Shown piece by piece: positions 7,700 through 15,652 of a stretch of DNA of 31,197 bases (positions within the stretch are counted from its first letter, which is position 1; each line of letters begins with the position of its first letter). Made by a program: the position numbers and the translations under genes. The stretch covers positions 1 through 31,197 of the forward strand of contig QNFJ01000005.1 in the NCBI GenBank assembly GCA_003646305.1, in the 5' to 3' direction. The notes under the pieces were generated by a model that ran no database searches, was not told where the DNA came from, and was given only the letters and a program-made list of their open reading frames with translations. The stretch is from Gammaproteobacteria bacterium. GTDB taxonomy: Bacteria; Pseudomonadota; Gammaproteobacteria; Methylococcales; UBA2780.

Positions 7700-8833
7700 T
7701 TGGAACAGATCAAGAAGTTAGGGTTTCTTTTGTTAGTCTTTTTGCCCGCTCTGAGTCAGGCTGGTTGGCTAGATGATACGTTTATCGATCCCACCGATGG
7801 CCAGTTGGATATGAGTAACTGGCTACTTGAAAAGCAGGGATTCTTACCGGTTCCTGTGATTATTACTGAGCCAGCCATTGGTTATGGTGGAGGGTTGGCT
7901 ATGGTCTATTTTCACGACAAAGTTGGATCCCAAAAAGGCAGTCCACCCAGTGTTTCCGCTTTGGTTGGAGCAGCAACTGAAAATGGCACTTGGTTCGCGG
8001 GGGGTGGCCATTTAGGGATTTGGGCTGATGATACGATACGTTATACCGGTGGTTTAGGTAAAGGGGTGGTCAAAATGGAATATTATGGCCTTCCAAGTTT
8101 AGGTGGCGGTGAGAGAAAGTATGGTGTTTACTTTGAGACGGAGGCCACTTTTTTCATGCAGGAGCTACAGTTCCGGTTATGGGATAGTAATTTCTTTGCA
8201 GGTGTTGGCTATACATTTATCGATACACAAAATAAGTTTAGATTATCAGCAGATAATCTTCCCCCCAACTTGCCAGAAGTGAGTTTTGACAGCCGCTCAG
8301 CAGCGTTGAACGTGATGTTGAACTATGACAGTAGAGACAACTTGTTCACCCCTTCAAAGGGGATTGCAGGCGAGATAAAGGTGATGGATTTTAATGAGAA
8401 TTGGGGTGGTGACGATAACTATAAAAAATACCGCGCCTCTATTCTTAGTTATACAACTTTGAGTGATACGCTGATACTTGGTTTGAGAGGCGATGTAAAA
8501 GCTCTTGAAGGTGATGCCCCTTTTTATGCCTATCCTTTTATTGATATGCGAGGCGTTAAAGCTATGCAGTTTCAAGGAGATCAAACTGTGCTTGGCGAAG
8601 TTGAATTGCGCTGGTCATTCACACGCCGTTGGGCGTTGGTTGGCTTTGGTGGTGCAGGTAAAGCCTTTGATGACGGTATAACAGGAGACTCAGATGTTGT
8701 ATACAGCAAAGGTTTGGGTGTGCGTTATTTGGTGGCATCAAGACTTGGGCTGCAGATGGGGGTTGATGTTGCAAAAGGGCCGGATGATACGGCAATTTAC
8801 ATTCAGTTTGGAAGCTCGTGGTCGCTAAAATAG
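7700..8833 (+). CDS. Outer-membrane beta-barrel protein, D15/BamA-like, without POTRA domains
   Basis: The preferred start is TTG 7700: AGGGGA at 7689-7694 is well spaced from it and it gives a textbook signal peptide (EQIKKLGFLLLVFLPALSQA, cleaved before GW). An upstream ATG at 7673 would add nine residues with no clear ribosome site. The mature protein (~355 residues) alternates hydrophobic and polar residues as in a beta-barrel. Features include LPVPVIITEPAIGYGGGLAMVYF near the start (as in surface-antigen barrels), an NYDSRDNLFTPSKG block characteristic of the BamA/TamA/D15 barrel, and a C-terminal barrel strand. No POTRA repeats fit in this length, so it is not BamA itself. Its role is unknown: perhaps export or insertion of a partner, or a simple outer-membrane channel. 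It converges on the gene at 8862. Confidence 0.75.
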   Translation: MEQIKKLGFLLLVFLPALSQAGWLDDTFIDPTDGQLDMSNWLLEKQGFLPVPVIITEPAIGYGGGLAMVYFHDKVGSQKGSPPSVSALVGAATENGTWFAGGGHLGIWADDTIRYTGGLGKGVVKMEYYGLPSLGGGERKYGVYFETEATFFMQELQFRLWDSNFFAGVGYTFIDTQNKFRLSADNLPPNLPEVSFDSRSAALNVMLNYDSRDNLFTPSKGIAGEIKVMDFNENWGGDDNYKKYRASILSYTTLSDTLILGLRGDVKALEGDAPFYAYPFIDMRGVKAMQFQGDQTVLGEVELRWSFTRRWALVGFGGAGKAFDDGITGDSDVVYSKGLGVRYLVASRLGLQMGVDVAKGPDDTAIYIQFGSSWSLK

Positions 8834-8861
8834 GGGTTTAACGGGTTCTGTTTTCAGCTTG

Positions 8862-11009
8862 TCAGCCTCTTCGCCAGGTGTGATAGCGTTCTACCCAGTG
8901 CAATAGCCCTTGTGGTGCGTGAGCCCGTTTCCAGTCCCCGGCTACATACTTATTAGCCTCGACCATTGTTGGGTAAATATGGATTGTGCCGAGAATCTTA
9001 TTGAGGCCAAGACCATGTTTCATCGCCAGGACAAATTCTGCGATTAGATCACCGCTATGTTCACCGACGATGGTGACACCGAGGATTTTGTCTTTACCAG
9101 GTTGGGTTAGTACCTTAACGAAGCCATGTGCTTCACTATCTACAATGGCGCGATCCAGATCATCGATGCCGTAAGTCGTAACTTCATAAGGAATACTCTG
9201 CACTTTGGCTTCTTGCTCATTTAGGCCAACTCTAGCCACCTCCGGATCGGTAAAGGTTGACCAAGGAATAACGGAATAATCCGTGCGAAACCTTTTGAAC
9301 TGCCCAAATAGTGCATTTACAGCGGCATACCAGGCCTGATGTGCGGCGGTATGGGTGAACTGGTAAGGGCCAGCCACATCACCGCAGGCGTAAATATTTG
9401 GGTAGTTGGTTTCCTGAAAAGGGTTAGTTTGGATTGTTTTTCGGGGTGACAGGTTGATGCCAAGTTCCTCGGCTCCGAAACCCGTCACGTTGGCGGACCG
9501 GCCTATTGCCACCAATAATTGATCGAATGGGGTTTTTACGGTTTCACCTCGGTGTTCGGCAACCATGATTTTCTCACCACTCTCGATGATGAATTCTTTG
9601 GCGATGTGTTCCAGCTTAAGATTAATTCCTTCTTGTTTGAAGCGAGCCATGACAATATCGGAAACATCAGGATCTTCTTTCACCATGATGCGAGACGCCC
9701 TTTGCACCTGAGTAACCTCGCTACCCATGCGGGCAAAGCACTGTGCCAGCTCGCAACCGATCGGGCCACCGCCGAGAATAAGTAGTCGTTTGGGTAATTC
9801 TCTTAGATTCCAGATGGTGTCCGAGGTGAGAGGCTCAACCTTATCTAGTCCCGGAATATCCGGGATAAAGGGGCGCGCTCCAGTGGCAATAACGATTGAA
9901 CGGGTTGTTAATATTTTGGTCTCACCACCGGTTTTGATCTGAACTTCCCAGGGGGAGATGATTTTGGCCTCGCCGGTGATAACGTTAACGCCCAGTCTGT
10001 TGTAGCGTTCGACGGAATCGTGTGGTTCGATGGTTTTAATGACCGACTGAACACGCTCCATAATGTCGGCAAAGTCAAAATTGGCGCTAGCCTCTTTGAT
10101 GCCAAATTCTTTAGCGCGTTTCAGATGAGAGAGCCATTTAGCAGATCGAATAAGCGCTTTTGAGGGGACACAACCGGTATTGAGGCAATCTCCGCCCATC
10201 TTATCTTTCTCGATCAGTGTCACCTGGGCTTTGACGGCTGCGGCAATATAGGCGGTCACCAGGCCGCCTGAGCCGCCGCCAATAACGATCAGGTTGTTAT
10301 CGTACTGTTTAGGTTTTTGCCAGGGCTTGTAGACTTTGGTTTTTTGAACTACCTCGATCACTTTTCTGGTCAGCAGGGGAAAAAGACCCAGTAAAATAAA
10401 CGAGCCCAATAGAGCGGGGGAGAGAATGCCAGGCAGGGAGTCAATTTTGGCCAGTTGCGTGCCGGCATTAACAAAGACAATCGTTCCCGCCAGCATACCG
10501 ATCTGACTAACCCAGTAGAATGTTCGGGCTTTAAAGGTTGTTAATCCCATCACTAGATTGATCATAAAGAAGGGAAACAGGGGGACGAGTCTGAGCGTAA
10601 ATAGATAAAAGGCACCATCTCGTTCAATGCCTGCATTAATTGTCTGTAAACGACTACCGAATCGTTTGTTAACGGCATCACGAAACAGAAAGCGTGCCGC
10701 CAGAAAGGCCAATGTTGCGCCGATAGTTGAGGCGAAAGAGACAATAATCGTCCCCCACAGGAGCCCAAAAACAGCCCCGCCCGCCAAGGTTAATATGACT
10801 GCTCCCGGTAGCGACAAGCCTGTGACAGCCACATAGATTAAAGTGTAAAGGATGATGGCAATAAGTGGTTGGCTGCTCCGATAAGATTCAATGGCGGCCT
10901 GTTGTGACTTTAACGACTCTAAAGAGAGCTGTTGCTGGAAGTCAAAAAAGAAGAAAGCGCCAATTAGTGTGACGATGGTCAATAATAATAAAGCTCGTGA
11001 TGACTTCAT
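8862..11009 (-). CDS. TVP38/TMEM64 (DedA-like) membrane domain fused to MerA-like FAD disulfide oxidoreductase
   Basis: This 715-residue protein has two parts. Residues 1-~225 hold several transmembrane segments with the VTT/SNARE-associated pattern (SLPGAVILTLAGGAVFG, then LRLVPLFPFFMINLVMGL). Residues ~236-715 form a class I pyridine-nucleotide disulfide oxidoreductase: FAD site GGGSGG (244-249), redox pair Cys275-LNTG-Cys280, NAD(P) site ILGGGPIGCELAQ, second FAD block ACGDVAG, and dimer-interface HIYPTMVE near the C-terminus. In dihydrolipoamide dehydrogenase the residue before Pro-Thr is the catalytic His; here it is Tyr679, so it is more MerA-like than Lpd-like. The C-terminal vicinal Cys pair and N-terminal metal-binding domain of true MerA are absent. 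It lies 87 bp downstream of the sigma-54 activator on the same strand. The substrate is unknown. Confidence 0.88.
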   Translation of the reverse strand: MKSSRALLLLTIVTLIGAFFFFDFQQQLSLESLKSQQAAIESYRSSQPLIAIILYTLIYVAVTGLSLPGAVILTLAGGAVFGLLWGTIIVSFASTIGATLAFLAARFLFRDAVNKRFGSRLQTINAGIERDGAFYLFTLRLVPLFPFFMINLVMGLTTFKARTFYWVSQIGMLAGTIVFVNAGTQLAKIDSLPGILSPALLGSFILLGLFPLLTRKVIEVVQKTKVYKPWQKPKQYDNNLIVIGGGSGGLVTAYIAAAVKAQVTLIEKDKMGGDCLNTGCVPSKALIRSAKWLSHLKRAKEFGIKEASANFDFADIMERVQSVIKTIEPHDSVERYNRLGVNVITGEAKIISPWEVQIKTGGETKILTTRSIVIATGARPFIPDIPGLDKVEPLTSDTIWNLRELPKRLLILGGGPIGCELAQCFARMGSEVTQVQRASRIMVKEDPDVSDIVMARFKQEGINLKLEHIAKEFIIESGEKIMVAEHRGETVKTPFDQLLVAIGRSANVTGFGAEELGINLSPRKTIQTNPFQETNYPNIYACGDVAGPYQFTHTAAHQAWYAAVNALFGQFKRFRTDYSVIPWSTFTDPEVARVGLNEQEAKVQSIPYEVTTYGIDDLDRAIVDSEAHGFVKVLTQPGKDKILGVTIVGEHSGDLIAEFVLAMKHGLGLNKILGTIHIYPTMVEANKYVAGDWKRAHAPQGLLHWVERYHTWRRG

Positions 11010-11096
11010 AAAGAACGACGTGCCTGCTCAAGTAAGTGATGCCTATAAGGATCGGTTAACGGGCAAATTTCTTACAAACTTTCTAAGTTAGCCTTT

Positions 11097-12422
11097 CTAG
11101 GCAACTTCACTTTCCCAGCGTTTTAGTTTGCGCTCAAGTGTGCGCCGAGAGATTCCAAGCAACAGGGCTGCCTGGGATTTATTTCCTGCACTTTTATCAA
11201 GTGCGCGAAGGATATGAGCTTTTTCATGCTCTTCAAGCCTTAACCATCCACTTCCCGTTGCTGTTTCGGGTGATTTGCGTTCAGTTGCCTCGATTCCCTG
11301 TTCAAAAGGAAAGCTGAGTAGTAAGGCGCGTTCCAAATGGTTTCGTAGTTCCCGAACATTACCCAGCCAGGGGCTATTTTTAAGCACCGTTATCGTTTCT
11401 TTTGAAATGGTGGGGAGTGATAGTGTGTGCTCCTCACAAAGCTCCTCGATAAAATTTCTCACGAGGCCTGGGATATCATCAGCTCGGCTGCGAAGAGAGG
11501 GGATTTTTAGCGGAATAACATTGAGGCGATAGTAGAGATCTGCACGAAACTTCCCCTCTTTAACTTGCTTTTTTAAGTTGCAGTTGGTGGCGGCAACAAT
11601 ACGAGCGGTAATCGGTTGCTCAATATCTGATCCAACCGGCCGGATCATTTTATCCTCCAGCAGTTGGAGAAGTTTTGGCTGTAGTTCCGCAGGAAGCTCG
11701 CCAATTTCATCCAGAAAGAGCGTTCCGTTTTCAGCGGAGGCTGCAAGACCCGGTCGTGCAGTTTCTGCACCTGTAAAAGCGCCTCTGATGTGACCAAAGA
11801 GTTCACTTTCCAGAAGATTGGGGCTAAGGGTGGCGCAGTTAATCGAAACGAGTCGGCCTTTTCGTCCACTCAACGTATGAATCCTTCGGGCAAAAAAACT
11901 TTTTCCAGTTCCAGTTTCTCCTTCGAGTAGGACAGGGGAGGATCTAAGAGAGATTTTATCTATTTGATCGAGTAAAGCCTGAATGTGTGGGTTGTCACCG
12001 TAAAAGGGGTGGTTATCTCGGATTATTTTGCGTGATGGCTGGGGTTTTTCCTGAGATGTTACCTCAACGATAGCTTGATGAAGCTGCTCACTGCTTAGTG
12101 AAGGAGAAAGTAGGTCTGCAATGCCGCAATGGATCCACTCCAATAGTTTCTCTGGTTCATGGCTGTCGCTGAAGAGAAGTACGGGCTGCTGACGACCATT
12201 TTTCTGCAGCCAACTATTCAGTAGATTATCGATTATTGATTCGGCGAGCAGGATGATGTCGTATCGGTTGTTGAGCAAACGGCTGCTTGCAGTGCTAGAA
12301 CGAGTCACTATTTCTATCAGTCCACCCATTCCTGAAATGGTCTGTTCGGTAACTCGACCCAGGCGTTCTGTATCGGTGAGGAGTAGGGTGCGTTTTCCTT
12401 CTAAGGGCGATTGAGTAGGCAT
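11097..12422 (-). CDS. Sigma-54-dependent Fis-type activator with degenerate receiver domain
   Basis: This 441-residue enhancer-binding protein activates sigma-54 RNA polymerase. Residues ~8-125 look like a response-regulator receiver fold, but the strand that should carry the phospho-acceptor Asp reads YDIILLAESIID with no Asp in place, so control by a sensor kinase is doubtful. The AAA+ domain is intact: Walker A GETGTGKS (168-175), GAFTGA loop (214-219), Walker B LFLDE (235-239) and an arginine-finger region. A C-terminal Fis-type helix-turn-helix (KSQAALLLGISRRTLERKLKRW) binds DNA. It is divergent from a porin gene whose promoter is a near-perfect sigma-54 site, so that promoter is its likely target. 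The input signal may be an oxyanion or a partner protein, but no ligand domain is visible. Confidence 0.9.
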   Translation of the reverse strand: MPTQSPLEGKRTLLLTDTERLGRVTEQTISGMGGLIEIVTRSSTASSRLLNNRYDIILLAESIIDNLLNSWLQKNGRQQPVLLFSDSHEPEKLLEWIHCGIADLLSPSLSSEQLHQAIVEVTSQEKPQPSRKIIRDNHPFYGDNPHIQALLDQIDKISLRSSPVLLEGETGTGKSFFARRIHTLSGRKGRLVSINCATLSPNLLESELFGHIRGAFTGAETARPGLAASAENGTLFLDEIGELPAELQPKLLQLLEDKMIRPVGSDIEQPITARIVAATNCNLKKQVKEGKFRADLYYRLNVIPLKIPSLRSRADDIPGLVRNFIEELCEEHTLSLPTISKETITVLKNSPWLGNVRELRNHLERALLLSFPFEQGIEATERKSPETATGSGWLRLEEHEKAHILRALDKSAGNKSQAALLLGISRRTLERKLKRWESEVA

Positions 12423-12464
12423 ATTCTAGAGTGGTCAAGATGTCTCATTTTGGCTGTCTGGGTG

Positions 12465-12477
12465 CGACAATTTGTCG
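12465..12477. promoter_or_regulatory. Candidate enhancer (UAS) for the sigma-54 activator
   Basis: CGACAATTTGTCG is a perfect 6-bp dyad with a one-base centre, lying about 65 bp upstream of the -24/-12 promoter and 43 bp from the activator's start codon. Size and position suit a Fis-type dimer. Only one copy was found, whereas many enhancers have two. Confidence 0.45.
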
Positions 12478-12522
12478 TGCAGTTTAATGTCTGCGTCCCG
12501 CTAATTGCAATTATTTAATATA

Positions 12523-12535
12523 AATCAGTTAGATA
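12523..12535 (+). promoter_or_regulatory. Possible IHF site between enhancer and promoter
   Basis: AATCAGTTAGATA matches the IHF consensus WATCARNNNNTTR at all but one position and is preceded by an AT-rich run (ATTATTTAATATA). It sits between the dyad at 12465 and the sigma-54 promoter, where bending by IHF is usual. Low information content limits confidence. Confidence 0.35.
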
Positions 12536-12541
12536 GTTATT

Positions 12542-12557
12542 TGGCATTTCTTTTGCT
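12542..12557 (+). promoter_or_regulatory. Sigma-54 (-24/-12) promoter of the porin-tup gene group
   Basis: TGGCATTTCTTTTGCT contains the GG and GC elements exactly 10 bases apart, with the full TGGCA and TTGCT halves of the consensus TGGCAYR-N4-TTGCW. The expected transcription start is near 12568, leaving a leader of about 40 bases before ATG 12608. The gene on the opposite strand encodes a sigma-54 activator, which supports the assignment. Confidence 0.85.
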
Positions 12558-12607
12558 GTCTGCCACAAGGTGGTCTCATTTTTTATTAACAGATGGAATT
12601 TAGAATA

Positions 12608-13984
12608 ATGGTAAATTTGAAAAAAACTGCAATTGCAGGGGCAGTTTGTGCAATTTTTGCAGGTCAGGCACAGGCAGGATCTGAGCTAGCAACTTTAATC
12701 GATATGCTGCATGAGAAGGGTATCGTTGATGATGCACAGTATGGAAGGTTAAAGGCTGAGATGAAGACTGGTTCAGAGCAGGCGGCAATCGAGAAAAAAC
12801 AGGCTGCTACCGAGAAAAAAGAGATGCAGGCAAAGCTTGATAAAGCGTCCAATGTTGAGGTTAAGCTGGATAAAGGTGGGCTTAAAGTTAAAAGCCGGGA
12901 TGGGGAATTCGCTTTCAAAGTTGGCGGACGTTTGCAGGTCGATTCAGCCTGGTACAACGAAGACAGTAATGCGCAGCCAGGCAGTCGGTACGGTGATGGT
13001 ACGGAAATTCGTCGTGCACGGCTTTATATTCAGGGAAAGATGTACAACGATTGGGGTTATAAACTTCAGTACGATTTTGCTAATTCAGGCGTAGCTAATA
13101 AAGGGATTAAGGATGCTTACTTAACCTACAGTGGTTTTAAAGATCTTGAACTTAAACTTGGTAACTTCAAAGACCCGTTCATGCTTCAGGAGCAGACCAG
13201 TTCAAAGTATGTCACTTTCACCGAAAGAGCGCTGCCTGACGCCTTTTCTGCCGGCCGTCATATAGGCCTGATGGCCTCCACCAAACACAAACACTGGACA
13301 GCATCAGCTGGAGTTTTTGGTGAAAGTGTCAGCACCATTTCAGCGCTCCAAGACGAAGGATGGGGTGTTGGTGGGCGTGCTACTTATGCGCCGGTCAATG
13401 AAAAAACCCAGGTTATCCATTTTGGAGTTGCAGCTAACTACAGAACAGCTAACGCGAAAGACACCATTATATTTGCTCAGCAGGCAGAAACACATATTGC
13501 TTTAGTCCCTCTTGTTAATACAGGCCTTATAACGGATGTTGATGACTATTTGAAATTAGGTTTTGAAGCAGCAGCAATTGTGGGTCCTTTCTCGACACAG
13601 GTGGAATACCTTAGAACAACGGTTGACCGCAGTGCTTCAAAAGACCTTACCTTTGATGGTTGGTATGCCGAAGCAGCTTATTTTTTAACCGGTGAATCAC
13701 GTAACTATAAAAAAGGTGCATTCGGTGGTGTCACACCTAAAGAGATTGTTGGTCGTGGTGGTATCGGTGCGTGGCAGCTAGCTGCTCGCTACAGCACGCT
13801 TAATCTGAATGATAAGGATATCAATGGTGGTGAGGCGGATAATATGACGTTAGGCGTGAACTGGTTTCCAACACCAACGCTCCGTTTTTCTGCAAACTAC
13901 GTAAATATACTCGATGTGAAGGGTGGTCCTAGTGATGATGAAGAGCTGGATCTATTCCAGATACGTGGACAATGGGCATTCTGA
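12608..13984 (+). CDS. OprP/OprO-like oxyanion porin
   Basis: ATG 12608 gives a 458-residue precursor with a clear signal peptide (VNLKKTAIAGAVCAIFAGQAQA). ATG 12593 would put five residues in front of it and has no ribosome site. After the signal comes a short helical stretch (about residues 24-75, rich in Lys, Glu, Ala and Gln) predicted to be a periplasmic coiled coil, as in phosphate-selective porins O/P. The barrel follows: FKVGGRLQVDSAWYNED, RRARLYIQGKMYNDWGYKLQYDF, ELKLGNFKDPF and the terminal strand LFQIRGQWAF ending in Phe. The homologues form trimeric anion channels. Upstream of a tungstate ABC importer, uptake of tungstate or molybdate rather than phosphate is a reasonable inference. 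Expression should depend on sigma-54. Confidence 0.87.
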   Translation: MVNLKKTAIAGAVCAIFAGQAQAGSELATLIDMLHEKGIVDDAQYGRLKAEMKTGSEQAAIEKKQAATEKKEMQAKLDKASNVEVKLDKGGLKVKSRDGEFAFKVGGRLQVDSAWYNEDSNAQPGSRYGDGTEIRRARLYIQGKMYNDWGYKLQYDFANSGVANKGIKDAYLTYSGFKDLELKLGNFKDPFMLQEQTSSKYVTFTERALPDAFSAGRHIGLMASTKHKHWTASAGVFGESVSTISALQDEGWGVGGRATYAPVNEKTQVIHFGVAANYRTANAKDTIIFAQQAETHIALVPLVNTGLITDVDDYLKLGFEAAAIVGPFSTQVEYLRTTVDRSASKDLTFDGWYAEAAYFLTGESRNYKKGAFGGVTPKEIVGRGGIGAWQLAARYSTLNLNDKDINGGEADNMTLGVNWFPTPTLRFSANYVNILDVKGGPSDDEELDLFQIRGQWAF

Positions 13985-14017
13985 TTTAATTTTATTGAAA
14001 CTTAACCGTCTCTTGCT

Positions 14018-14044
14018 TGGGGCTGTCCGTCATCCCCATTTTTT
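14018..14044 (+). terminator. Weak intercistronic hairpin between porin and tupA
   Basis: TGGGG (14018-14022) pairs with CCCCA (14034-14038) around an 11-base loop and is followed by six T residues. The 5-bp stem is short, so partial termination or 3'-end protection of the porin message is more likely than a full stop. The rest of the 95-bp gap shows no obvious promoter. Confidence 0.35.
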
Positions 14045-14079
14045 AGAGCACGTTTATTTAAAGTAACAAGGGAAATAAA

Positions 14080-14883
14080 ATGAAAAAATTTTTAACGGGA
14101 CTCGCGACGGCGGCTTTGCTAGCGATAGCACCGGCAACGTTTGCAGAAAAAAGTTTAAAAATGTCGACCACAACTAGCACCGTGAACTCGGGGCTTTTAG
14201 CTGTTCTAGACCCTGCTTTCGAAAAAAAGTATGGCATTAGAATGGATGTGATTGCGGTTGGAACGGGTAAAGCGCTACGAATTGGTGGTAATGGTGATGT
14301 TGATGTGGTTTTTGTTCACGCGCCTACAGCCGAGTTGAAGTATGTTGCTTCAGGAGATTTTATCGACCGCTCTGCAGTCATGCACAATGATTTTGTGATT
14401 GTTGGAGCAGAGAGTGATCCCGCAGGAATTGGCTCCGCTAAAACTGTTGCTGAAGCGTTAACCAAAATTGCAAAAAGCCAGTCACCTTTTGTTTCTCGTG
14501 GGGATGATTCAGGGACGCATAAAAAAGAGAAACTACTCTGGAAGGCGGCTGGCATTGAGCCAAAAGGAGAGTGGTACCAGGCAGCAGGTCAGGGAATGGG
14601 GGCGGTACTGAGAATTGCCGATGATAAACAGGCTTATGCGTTAGCTGATCGGGGAACCCAGATTGCTTATGCAGATAAAATGGCGTTAAAAGTGATATTT
14701 GAAGGGGATAAAGCACTATTTAACCCTTATCACGTAATGGCGGTTAATCCAGCAAAACATAAGCATGTTCGTTATGACCTGGCTAAAAAATATATCGACT
14801 TTGTGACAGGTAAAGAGGGGCAGGCGATTATTGAGAGTTATAGAAAAAGGGGTGAGCAGCTTTTTTACCCCGCTGCAAAGTGA
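14080..14883 (+). CDS. tupA: Tungstate ABC transporter, substrate-binding protein
   Basis: This 267-residue periplasmic binding protein has signal peptide KKFLTGLATAALLAIAPATFA. The mature start (KMSTTTSTVNSGLL) and the SRGDDSGTHKKE block are characteristic of the TupA tungstate-binding family; the TTTS and SRGDDSGT loops contribute oxyanion contacts in TupA. There is a good ribosome site (AAGGGAA) before ATG 14080. It is followed by a permease and ATPase gene in the same direction, giving a complete importer. Molybdate binding cannot be excluded from sequence, but ModA and WtpA proteins lack this motif set. Tungstate would serve tungstopterin enzymes. Confidence 0.92.
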   Translation: MKKFLTGLATAALLAIAPATFAEKSLKMSTTTSTVNSGLLAVLDPAFEKKYGIRMDVIAVGTGKALRIGGNGDVDVVFVHAPTAELKYVASGDFIDRSAVMHNDFVIVGAESDPAGIGSAKTVAEALTKIAKSQSPFVSRGDDSGTHKKEKLLWKAAGIEPKGEWYQAAGQGMGAVLRIADDKQAYALADRGTQIAYADKMALKVIFEGDKALFNPYHVMAVNPAKHKHVRYDLAKKYIDFVTGKEGQAIIESYRKRGEQLFYPAAK

Positions 14884-14916
14884 AAGTTTAAACTGGATTT
14901 ATTTTTCAATAATAAT

Positions 14917-14949
14917 ACCGCGCACCTCTTTTGAGGGTGAGCGGTTTTT
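14917..14949 (+). terminator. Strong hairpin plus T-run between tupA and tupB
   Basis: ACCGCGCACCTC (14917-14928) pairs with GAGGGTGAGCGGT (14933-14945) through a TTTT loop, with one mismatch and one bulge, and the stem runs into TTTTTT (14944-14949). The tupB ribosome site GAGG (14950-14953) follows at once. This fits an intrinsic attenuator that keeps the binding protein more abundant than the membrane subunits. Confidence 0.65.
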
Positions 14950-14959
14950 GAGGTTTTAA

Positions 14960-15652
14960 TTGGACTACTTTTCTCACTCTTTGTCTGTTGCGCTTGAACT
15001 GATTTTTCAGCTTGATCCCGCTGTCTGGCAAGTTGTCTGGACGTCACTGAAAATTTCTTTGATGGCGATTGTAATTGCTTCGGCAATGGCAATTCCTTTG
15101 GGTGCTTTGATTGCACTGAATGAGTTTGCGGGAAAGCGATTTATACAGCAGTTATTAAATACCTTAATGGCGATGCCAACGGTCGTTGTGGGTCTGTTGC
15201 TATATGGGCTACTCAGTCGTCGAGGGGCGCTAGGTGACCTGGGGTTACTCTACACACCCTGGGCGGTGGTGATTGGTGAGTGTTTATTGATTTTTCCGAT
15301 CATTTTGAACCTGACGGTGGTGGCGATTCAATCGGCGGATAGCCGTTTGCTGCCAACATTACATTCGCTCGGCGCTAACCGTGGGCAAACCATGTGGATG
15401 GTGTTGAGTGAAACACGTTTTGCCATCATGGCAGCTGTGGTGGTCGGTTTTGGGCGAGCACTGGGAGAGGTAGGGGCGGCTATGATGTTGGGTGGGAATA
15501 TCGAAGGTTTTACCCGCACAATGACCACTGCGATTGCCCTGGAAACTAGTAAAGGTGAGTTTGAATTGGGGCTTGCGCTTGGCTTGTTACTGTTATCAAT
15601 CGCTTTTCTGGTCAACCTGTTTCTACAGTTGTTGCAAAGGAGGGCGGTATGA
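14960..15652 (+). CDS. tupB: Tungstate ABC transporter, permease
   Basis: This 230-residue inner-membrane protein has about five to six transmembrane segments. The EAA-type loop for contact with the ATPase is visible as LPTLHSLGANRGQTMWMVLSE, followed by GFGRALGEVGAAMMLGGNI, which matches TupB and is similar to CysT/ModB-type permeases. The start is TTG 14960, chosen for GAGG at 14950-14953 with six bases of spacing; no ATG lies in a better position. It overlaps the ATPase gene by 4 bases (ATGA), indicating coupled translation. A preceding hairpin probably lowers its expression relative to tupA. Confidence 0.91.
   Translation: MDYFSHSLSVALELIFQLDPAVWQVVWTSLKISLMAIVIASAMAIPLGALIALNEFAGKRFIQQLLNTLMAMPTVVVGLLLYGLLSRRGALGDLGLLYTPWAVVIGECLLIFPIILNLTVVAIQSADSRLLPTLHSLGANRGQTMWMVLSETRFAIMAAVVVGFGRALGEVGAAMMLGGNIEGFTRTMTTAIALETSKGEFELGLALGLLLLSIAFLVNLFLQLLQRRAV

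Noticed and set aside
11085..11107. Terminator between the sigma-54 activator and the oxidoreductase gene
   Set aside because: AAGTT-A-GCCT pairs with AGGCAACTT around TTCT, but in the direction of transcription no T-run follows it, so it may be chance or a processing site.
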